Shown here: one piece after another, positions 58,392-64,000 of the stretch
Position numbering within the stretch: the first letter of the stretch is position 1
Layout: every line of letters starts with the position of its first letter
NCBI RefSeq assembly: GCF_000283655.1
Contig: NC_016622.1
Location: 1,128,501-1,192,500 of the forward strand
DNA: 64,000 nt
Reading direction: 5' to 3'
Origin: Azospirillum lipoferum 4B
Lineage (GTDB): Bacteria > Pseudomonadota > Alphaproteobacteria > Azospirillales > Azospirillaceae
Program-made: the position numbers and the translations under genes
Notes under the pieces: generated by a model
The model's input: only the letters and a program-made list of their open reading frames with translations
Databases searched by the model: none
What the model was told of the DNA's origin: nothing

Positions 58392-59369
58392 TCAAACCGT
58401 CTCCCGCTCCACCGATAACGCGCGCGGCAGCTTGAAGACGATGTTCTCGGTCGCGGTGCGCAGTTCCTCCACCGTCACGTCGAATCGCGCGCGTGCCGCC
58501 TCGATGACTTCCTCCACCAGCACTTCCGGTGCCGACGCGCCGGCGGTGATGCCGAGCCGGGAGACACCGGCCAGCGCGTTCCAGTCGATCTCGGCGGCGC
58601 GCTGGACCAGCTGGGCGGCCGGGCAGCCGTGGATCTTCGCCACCTCCACCAGCCGCTTGGAGTTGGAGGAGTTCGGCGCGCCGAGAACCAGCAGCGCGTC
58701 CACCTTCGGCGCGATGGCCTTCACCGCCGCCTGACGGTTGGTGGTGGCGTAGCAGATGTCCTCCTTCTTCGGACCGGCGATGGCGGGGAAGCGGGCCTGG
58801 AGCGCGGCCAGGATCTCCGTCGTCTCATCCACCGACAGCGTGGTCTGGGTGGCGTAGGCGAGGTTCTCAGGATCACGGACCTCCAGCGTCGCCACGTCGG
58901 CCACCGTCTCCACCAGCACGACGGCACCGTCGGGCAGCTGACCCATGGTGCCGATCACCTCCGGATGTCCGGCATGGCCGATCAGGACGATCTGGCGACC
59001 GTCCTCGAAATGGCGTTCGGCCTCGCGGTGGACCTTGCTGACCAGCGGGCAGGTGGCGTCGAGATAGAACAGGCCGCGCGCCTCCGCCGCCTGCGGCACC
59101 GATTTCGGCACGCCATGGGCGGAGAACACCACCGGGCGGCCATCCGGCACCTCGGTCAGTTCGTCGACGAAGACGGCGCCCTTGGCTTCCAGGCTTTCGA
59201 CCACGAATCGGTTGTGGACGATCTCGTGCCGGACATAGACCGGCGCCCCGAAGCGGTCCAATGCGGTCTCGACGATCTGGATCGCCCGGTCCACGCCGGC
59301 GCAAAAGCCGCGCGGTGCGGCCAGCAGGATCGTCAAGGGCTGGAGTGCCGGGGAATTGGTGGTGGTCAT
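58392..59369 (-). CDS. ispH: 4-hydroxy-3-methylbut-2-enyl diphosphate reductase
   Basis: IspH is the last enzyme of the MEP pathway to isopentenyl diphosphate. The three cluster cysteines are C23 ([12 protein letters not shown]), C107 ([12 protein letters not shown]) and C206 ([13 protein letters not shown]), with the E-x-T-x-N region TTNRQAAV. Start 59369 ([10 protein letters not shown]) is the normal length; the longer frame adds unrelated sequence. Confidence 0.96.
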   Translation of the reverse strand: MTTTNSPALQPLTILLAAPRGFCAGVDRAIQIVETALDRFGAPVYVRHEIVHNRFVVESLEAKGAVFVDELTEVPDGRPVVFSAHGVPKSVPQAAEARGLFYLDATCPLVSKVHREAERHFEDGRQIVLIGHAGHPEVIGTMGQLPDGAVVLVETVADVATLEVRDPENLAYATQTTLSVDETTEILAALQARFPAIAGPKKEDICYATTNRQAAVKAIAPKVDALLVLGAPNSSNSKRLVEVAKIHGCPAAQLVQRAAEIDWNALAGVSRLGITAGASAPEVLVEEVIEAARARFDVTVEELRTATENIVFKLPRALSVERETV

Positions 59370-59522
59370 ATGCGCTGTTCCGCCCTTGCGTGGAAGACGT
59401 GCCCTAAGGTGGCCCTGTGCCGAACCGTCGCAAGGGATAGAACCGCCGCGCGGTCTTGTGCCGGTCAAGCTGGGACACTAAAGTCGCGATCCAACAGCCC
59501 GTTAACCGATCAGGCCGAACCG

Positions 59523-60125
59523 ATGGACCGCCGCGACCGTAAACTAGGAACCCCCGCCCGGAAAAGCCCGCTGGCGTCCCTGATGCGTAAGAGCCGCCCT
59601 GCGCTGCTCGCCGCCGGGGCCGTTGCGGTGCTGTCCGGCTGTTCCGGCATGGGCCTTGGACCGAACGACGCGGCGGAAGCGGCGCTGGCCTGCCCCAAGG
59701 TCAACATCGTCCGCGACCTCCAGGAGGTCGCGGTCTTCCGCCCCGGCGGCAAGGATCTGACCGATCTGGAATCGCGCGCGGCGCTGGTCGACTACACCGG
59801 CAACTGCGAATACACCAGCAGCGGCGTCACGGTGAACGTGAACGTCTTCCTGGTGGCCGAGCGCGGCCCGGCCCTGCAGGGCAACACCGCCAAGTACCAG
59901 TATTTCGTGGCGCTGGCCCAGCCGGACGACACGCTGGTGTCGAAGGCCTATTTCGACACCGACGTGACCTTCGTCACCGGCCAGCCGCGCGCCGGCACCA
60001 GGGAAGAGCTGGCCCCGAAGATTCCGCTGCCCAAGGATGGCAACGCCAAGGACTGGAAGATCTATCTCGGTTTCCAGCTGACGCCGGAACAGCTGGAGTT
60101 CAACCGGACGCAGGTGAAGAAGTAA
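59523..60125 (+). CDS. Probable lipoprotein of unknown function
   Basis: This is a 200-residue protein, or 180 from the second ATG at 59583, where MRKSRPALLAAGAVAVLSGC gives a textbook lipoprotein signal with LSGC. The body contains KVNIVRDLQEVAVFRPGG, NVFLVAERGPALQGNTAKYQ and the end PEQLEFNRTQVKK. No family is recognised with confidence. The 59583 start fits a signal peptide best. Confidence 0.75.
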   Translation: MDRRDRKLGTPARKSPLASLMRKSRPALLAAGAVAVLSGCSGMGLGPNDAAEAALACPKVNIVRDLQEVAVFRPGGKDLTDLESRAALVDYTGNCEYTSSGVTVNVNVFLVAERGPALQGNTAKYQYFVALAQPDDTLVSKAYFDTDVTFVTGQPRAGTREELAPKIPLPKDGNAKDWKIYLGFQLTPEQLEFNRTQVKK

Positions 60126-60141
60126 GAATCTGCGATAAATT

Positions 60142-60195
60142 ATTGATGGCTTCACGTGCATGTGTTGAAAATGTTAGGAGCGTGAAGCCATCAAT
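60142..60195. promoter_or_regulatory. Perfect 15-bp inverted repeat in front of the OLD-like gene
   Basis: ATTGATGGCTTCACG at 60142-60156 is the exact reverse complement of CGTGAAGCCATCAAT at 60181-60195, with a 24-base spacer. A TTGAAA in the spacer and a CATCAAT in the right arm are spaced about like -35 and -10 elements. It could be an operator or the terminator of the upstream lipoprotein gene. Confidence 0.6.
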
Positions 60196-60228
60196 GATGC
60201 GAACCGCAGCTATTCCGAGAATGTTTCC

Positions 60229-61983
60229 ATGATTAACTTTCTGAAAGTAACAAATTTTCGCCAGTTTCAGAGCTTCTCTGTCAAGCTAAAAAAAGGAAAT
60301 ATTCTGGTCGGCCCGAATAACGCTGGTAAATCTTCTTTGTTAGATGCTTTCAGGATACTTGAAGCATGCTTGCGTTATGCAAAGACAAAAAATCCAGAGG
60401 CTATTGATGTGTATGGCCATGGAGTTTTCCGGGGTTATCGCCTCCCTGAAACAACTATTCCAGTAAAATTGGCGAATATAACGCGAGATTATAGCGACGA
60501 AGATGCTATCCTAGAATTTCGAACCTCAAATGGAGTGGATATATATATTCGTCTTCACCACAGCAAGCGAGCCACATTTTATATCGATGCCCCTGGCTTC
60601 AAGACCCATACGAGCAAGAGTTTTAGAGAGGCTTGCGCAATTGATTTCGTCATAGTTCCAACTCTTTCCCCGCTGGAAATGGAGGAAAGGTTTGTTGAAG
60701 ACGAAACAATACGTAGAAATGAGGGCACCCGCACCTCCAGTAGGCATCTTAGGAACGTTTGGTATAGGAAAAGAGATGAAGAATTTAGTCAATTCCGAAA
60801 AGATGTATCTGATGCATGGCCAGGAATTTCTATTTCGAAACCTGAAATTGGGAACTCCATTCCCAGAATAGTTGATATGTACTATAGTGAAAACAGAGTT
60901 GAGCGTGAAGTTAGTTGTGCGGGATTTGGTTTTCAGGTCTGGTTGCAAATACTCACCCATCTGACCAGAGGGCTTCCTGGGGCGACGCTCATCATTGATG
61001 AACCTGACATATATCTTCATCCAGATCTGCAAAAAAGGTTGCTAAAGACCATTTCGGAACGATATGAGCAATTTATTATGGCTACTCATTCTGTCGAAAT
61101 AATAAATGATGCAGATGTTTCAGATATAGTGTCTATAAGTAAGAATTATAGATCAGGAAAACGAATAAGCACAGATGAAGATTATATTAAGCTCCATCGC
61201 TATATTGGGTCATCGGAGAATACTGATTTTGCTCGATTAGCTCGATCAAAGAAGGTTATTTTCGTTGAGGGTAAAGATGGAAAATTAATCAGAAAGCTGG
61301 CAAAGAAAATTGGGTTAGTTAATCTATCTGATGAGCAGAATACGCCTATTATTCAGCTGGGTGGCTTTTCGCAATGGCGTCGTGCCGCTGATGCAATCTG
61401 GGCCTTCCGCAACGTTTTATCACTTGAAATCGAAGCCTTCTGTTTATTTGATCGAGACTATCGCTGTAAAGAAGAGGTTTCTGAATTTGTCAACGATCTT
61501 GAGGGGCGCGGAATATCCTGTGAAGTCTTGGTGGGAAAAGAAATCGAAAATCATATCTTAATTGAGAACGCTTTGTTGAGAGCTATTCGAAAGCGCGTGA
61601 CCCAACGGGGTGGTGAGGCCGAATCTCTAGACGAGAAAATTTTACGTTCTATCATTATAGAAATCTCCTCTGATATGGAAGAGAGCGTGAGGGCCAATAG
61701 AGCTAAACACTACACAGATTACTTTGAAAAGAGAGAGCCAGGCGTTGATCGTTCTTCAATACTGCTAAGGCATGGAAAATTATTTTCCGGAGATTGGAAA
61801 AAATACAGTGAAAAGATTTTGATGCTGCCGGGAAAGGAAATGCTGTCAAGAATAAATGAAAAAATTCAATCTCAATTACAGGTGAGTCTCACCGAATCTA
61901 TGATAATTGACGCAATTAACGTTGACGAGATTGACCCTGATTTTTTGCGAATATTACAGAGGCTCGATGCTTTTTGCTTGTAG
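60229..61983 (+). CDS. OLD-family ATPase-TOPRIM endonuclease, likely horizontally acquired
   Basis: This is a 584-residue two-domain protein. The N-terminal ABC-type ATPase has Walker A GPNNAGKS (28-35), Walker B LIIDEPDIYLHPD near 253 and the switch histidine in MATHSVEI. The C-terminal TOPRIM domain has the acidic sites VEGKD (near 346) and FDRDYR (near 408). This is the single-protein OLD nuclease layout, known from anti-phage and anti-plasmid defence. The gene is markedly AT-rich with AGA/ATA-type codons unlike its neighbours. No helicase or restriction partner gene is beside it. Confidence 0.85.
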   Translation: MINFLKVTNFRQFQSFSVKLKKGNILVGPNNAGKSSLLDAFRILEACLRYAKTKNPEAIDVYGHGVFRGYRLPETTIPVKLANITRDYSDEDAILEFRTSNGVDIYIRLHHSKRATFYIDAPGFKTHTSKSFREACAIDFVIVPTLSPLEMEERFVEDETIRRNEGTRTSSRHLRNVWYRKRDEEFSQFRKDVSDAWPGISISKPEIGNSIPRIVDMYYSENRVEREVSCAGFGFQVWLQILTHLTRGLPGATLIIDEPDIYLHPDLQKRLLKTISERYEQFIMATHSVEIINDADVSDIVSISKNYRSGKRISTDEDYIKLHRYIGSSENTDFARLARSKKVIFVEGKDGKLIRKLAKKIGLVNLSDEQNTPIIQLGGFSQWRRAADAIWAFRNVLSLEIEAFCLFDRDYRCKEEVSEFVNDLEGRGISCEVLVGKEIENHILIENALLRAIRKRVTQRGGEAESLDEKILRSIIIEISSDMEESVRANRAKHYTDYFEKREPGVDRSSILLRHGKLFSGDWKKYSEKILMLPGKEMLSRINEKIQSQLQVSLTESMIIDAINVDEIDPDFLRILQRLDAFCL

Positions 61984-62034
61984 AATACCTGTACTATGGG
62001 GCACCGACCATCTCGCCGTCGCCGAACCCCCCAA

Positions 62035-62063
62035 TTGACAAACCTGTCTATTCGCGACAGTGT
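62035..62063 (+). promoter_or_regulatory. Predicted gcv operon promoter
   Basis: A perfect TTGACA lies at 62035-62040, 17 bases before a weak -10 window (CAGTGT). It is about 45 bases upstream of the riboswitch, which fits a promoter for the gcv operon. Confidence 0.45.
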
Positions 62064-62085
62064 GCCGCCATCACGCCGATGATCC

Positions 62086-62310
62086 CTCGCGGGAGAGATC
62101 GTCCGGGAGCTTGTCGCAAATCGGCAGGTTCGCGGGCGGCGCCGAAGGAGCAACCGCCCCCGGAAACTCTCAGGCAAAAGGACCGCAAGGGGATAAGGCA
62201 ACTCTGGAAAGCAGCCTCGGCGCCCAGTCGCCGCGACTCACCGAAGGAGTAAACCGGGTGCCCGGCTCGACCGGGCGGCGGTGAATCTCTCAGGTCCAAG
62301 ACAGAGGGGG
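62086..62310 (+). promoter_or_regulatory. Tandem glycine riboswitch
   Basis: Two glycine aptamers lie in tandem. Aptamer 1 contains GCCGAAGGAGCAACCGCC and GGAAACTCTCAGGCAAAAGG. Aptamer 2 contains CACCGAAGGAGTAAACCGGG and GTGAATCTCTCAGGTCCAAG. The pair directly precedes gcvT, as in other bacteria where glycine turns on the cleavage operon. Confidence 0.93.
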
Positions 62311-62364
62311 CAGCTTCCTGCGCCGATCCCGGCGTGGGCGCTAGAACCCTGTCGGAGGACCCGC

Positions 62365-63477
62365 GTGACCGAGGCCGCAACCGCTCTCAAGACCACTCCG
62401 CTGCACGCGCTCCATGTCGAGCTTGGCGCCCGCATGGTGCCCTTCGCCGGCTATGACATGCCGGTGCAGTATCCGCTGGGCATCCTGAAGGAGCACCAGC
62501 ACACCCGCGAGAAGGCCGGGCTGTTCGACGTGTCCCACATGGGCCAGGTCCGCCTGACCGGTGACGATCCCGCCGCCGCCCTGGAAACGCTGGTCCCCGG
62601 CGACATCAAGGGGCTGGCGCAGGGCCGCATGCGCTACACGCTGTTCCTGAACGAGCAGGGCGGCATCCTCGACGACCTGATGGTGACCAATGCCGGCGAC
62701 CATTTGTTCCTGGTGGTGAACGCCGCCTGCAAGGAGCAGGATGTCGCCCATCTGCGCGAGAAACTGGCCGGCAAGGCCGAGGTGGAGCTGCTTGACGATC
62801 TGGCGCTGATGGCGCTCCAGGGTCCGATGGCGGCCGAGGTGATGGCCCGCTTCGTGCCGGAAGCCGCCACCATGAAGTTCATGAGCTACCTGTCCGCCAC
62901 CTTCAAGGGTGTGCCGGTGATCCTGACCCGCTCCGGCTACACCGGCGAGGATGGCTACGAGATCTCCTGCGACAAGGCCGATGCGGAGATGATCGCCCGC
63001 GCGCTGCTGGCGGAATCCGAAGTCGAGGCGATCGGGCTGGGTGCGCGCGACTCGCTGCGGCTGGAGGCCGGGCTCTGCCTCTACGGCCACGACATCGACA
63101 CCACCACGACGCCGGTCGAAGGCGCGCTGGAATGGACGCTGCCGAAGCGCCGCCGCGCCGAGGGCGGTTTCCCCGGCTACGACATCATCCACCGGCAACT
63201 GACCGAGGGCGCCACGCGCCGCCGCGTCGGCATCCAGCCGGAAGGCCGCCAGCCGGCCCGCGAGCACACGGAAATCCAGGACGCCAACGGCACCCGTATC
63301 GGCGAGATCACCAGCGGCGGCTTCGGCCCGACCGCCGGTGCGCCGGTCGCCATGGGCTATGTCGACATCGCGAACTCCGCGGTGGGCACGCCGCTGACGC
63401 TGGTGGTGCGCGGCAAGCCGCTGCCCGCCCGCGTCGCCGCCACGCCCTTCGTGCCGCAACGCTATTACCGGGGCTGA
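62365..63477 (+). CDS. gcvT: Aminomethyltransferase (glycine cleavage T protein)
   Basis: GcvT transfers the methylene unit from the lipoyl H protein to tetrahydrofolate. The protein (370 residues) shows LFDVSHMGQVRLTG, GGILDDLMVTNAGDHLFLV, RSGYTGEDGYEI, and the end AATPFVPQRYYRG. GTG 62365 is chosen because GGAGGA lies about six bases upstream; a longer frame would read through riboswitch sequence. gcvH and gcvPA follow. Confidence 0.95.
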   Translation: MTEAATALKTTPLHALHVELGARMVPFAGYDMPVQYPLGILKEHQHTREKAGLFDVSHMGQVRLTGDDPAAALETLVPGDIKGLAQGRMRYTLFLNEQGGILDDLMVTNAGDHLFLVVNAACKEQDVAHLREKLAGKAEVELLDDLALMALQGPMAAEVMARFVPEAATMKFMSYLSATFKGVPVILTRSGYTGEDGYEISCDKADAEMIARALLAESEVEAIGLGARDSLRLEAGLCLYGHDIDTTTTPVEGALEWTLPKRRRAEGGFPGYDIIHRQLTEGATRRRVGIQPEGRQPAREHTEIQDANGTRIGEITSGGFGPTAGAPVAMGYVDIANSAVGTPLTLVVRGKPLPARVAATPFVPQRYYRG

Positions 63478-63528
63478 CGCCTCGGATCCCCGACCACAAG
63501 CAACCGTGTTGAACAGGGAATCCTTCAG

Positions 63529-63903
63529 ATGACCAAGAAATTCACCAAGGACCACGAGTGGGTTCAGGTCGACGGCGACGTCGCCACCGTCGGCGTCACC
63601 GATTTCGCCCAGAGCCAGCTGGGCGACGTGGTGTTCGTCGAGCTGCCCGAGCCCGGCCGCGAGCTGGAGCAGGGCAAGGAAGCCGCCGTCGTCGAATCGG
63701 TGAAGGCTGCCAGCGACGTCTACGCCCCGGTCTCCGGCACCGTCATCGAGGCCAACCAGGCCCTGGTTGACGACCCGTCGATGGTCAACAGCGCCGCCGA
63801 GGGTGAGGGCTGGTTCTTCAAGATCCAGTTGAAGGACGCCTCCGAACTCGATGGTCTGATGGACGAATCGGCCTACAATGCCTTCGTGGAGGAATCCCAC
63901 TAA
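63529..63903 (+). CDS. gcvH: Glycine cleavage system H protein
   Basis: GcvH carries the lipoyl arm that shuttles the aminomethyl group. The lipoylated residue is K59 in [10 protein letters not shown]. The protein (124 residues) begins [12 protein letters not shown] and contains [22 protein letters not shown]. It is 51 bases behind gcvT and gcvPA begins one base after its stop. Confidence 0.97.
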   Translation: MTKKFTKDHEWVQVDGDVATVGVTDFAQSQLGDVVFVELPEPGRELEQGKEAAVVESVKAASDVYAPVSGTVIEANQALVDDPSMVNSAAEGEGWFFKIQLKDASELDGLMDESAYNAFVEESH

Positions 63904-63904
63904 C

Positions 63905-64000
63905 ATGCGTTACCTGCCCCTGACCGAGGCCGACCGGCAGTCCATGCTGGAGGCCGTCCGCGCAACATCGGTCGAAGACCTGTTCCGCGATGTTCCAAAG
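63905..64000 (+). CDS. gcvPA: Glycine dehydrogenase subunit 1, N terminus (runs off the window)
   Basis: Only the first 32 residues are present: [20 protein letters not shown] and [12 protein letters not shown]. This is the typical start of the alpha chain of the two-subunit PLP-dependent P protein, rather than the single-chain GcvP. It follows gcvH in the same operon. Confidence 0.88.
   Translation, partial: MRYLPLTEADRQSMLEAVRATSVEDLFRDVPK

Noticed and set aside
60229-61983. Full Gabija system
   Set aside because: Only the GajA-like ATPase-TOPRIM architecture is present; no UvrD-type helicase (GajB) gene lies on either side.

Overview
The window is high-GC alphaproteobacterial chromosome and most resembles Azospirillum or a close relative in the Rhodospirillales. 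Supporting signs are a fused trpE(G) gene behind a Trp-rich leader peptide, an HdaA-type DnaA regulator, an NDUFS4-like complex I subunit, a cytochrome aa3 subunit IV peptide, a two-subunit glycine decarboxylase start (gcvPA), aerobic-type cobalamin genes (cobU/cobO/cobQ) and a PraR-like regulator. Gene density is high and most of the window is core genome.

Layout. 0-12.3 kb: start of map (minus), radA-cvpA-purF, an SDR, cytochrome aa3 subunit IV, purM-purN (minus), then a tightly overlapping set DUF2066 protein / CDP-alcohol phosphatidyltransferase / PerM-family permease / hdaA / atypical SDR, and a MarR-type regulator. 12.4-15.4 kb: a 32-residue membrane peptide, an Orc1/Cdc6-like AAA ATPase and an N-formylglutamate amidohydrolase. 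15.7-25 kb: an exopolysaccharide locus (polymerase-like protein, three glycosyltransferases, a Wzz-like protein, a 991-residue multi-SLBB export protein) with a PraR-like repressor inside it. 25.2-28 kb: acetylpolyamine amidohydrolase, a SprA-like HExxH protein and N-carbamoylputrescine amidase. 28.4-37.1 kb: three regulatory units (two MarR proteins and an OmpR/EnvZ-type pair), a pentapeptide-repeat protein, phoU and trpE(G) with a complete attenuator. 37.4-43 kb: tpiA, secG, pyrG, dienelactone hydrolase, kdsA and a DUF192 protein. 43-46.7 kb: a MacAB-type exporter. 47.2-48.4 kb: tRNA-Pro, an NDUFS4-like gene, tRNA-Arg and tRNA-Lys. 48.5-54 kb: coaD and gyrA, a MATE exporter, an entericidin-like lipoprotein and a proline-rich peptide. 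54-59.4 kb: an alpha/beta hydrolase, a cupin, cobU-cobO-cobQ and ispH. 59.5-64 kb: a lipoprotein, one AT-rich OLD-like ATPase-TOPRIM gene, then a tandem glycine riboswitch and gcvT-gcvH-gcvPA.

The most unusual parts are the lone OLD-like nuclease gene with a perfect 15-bp inverted repeat in front of it (60.1-62.0 kb), the trp leader/attenuator that could also yield a small RNA and peptide (31.5 kb), a run of tandem mini-hairpins in the pyrG leader (38.8 kb), and two families of dispersed intergenic repeats, each present twice. The OLD-like gene is the only clear laterally acquired gene; its base composition is obviously different from everything around it.
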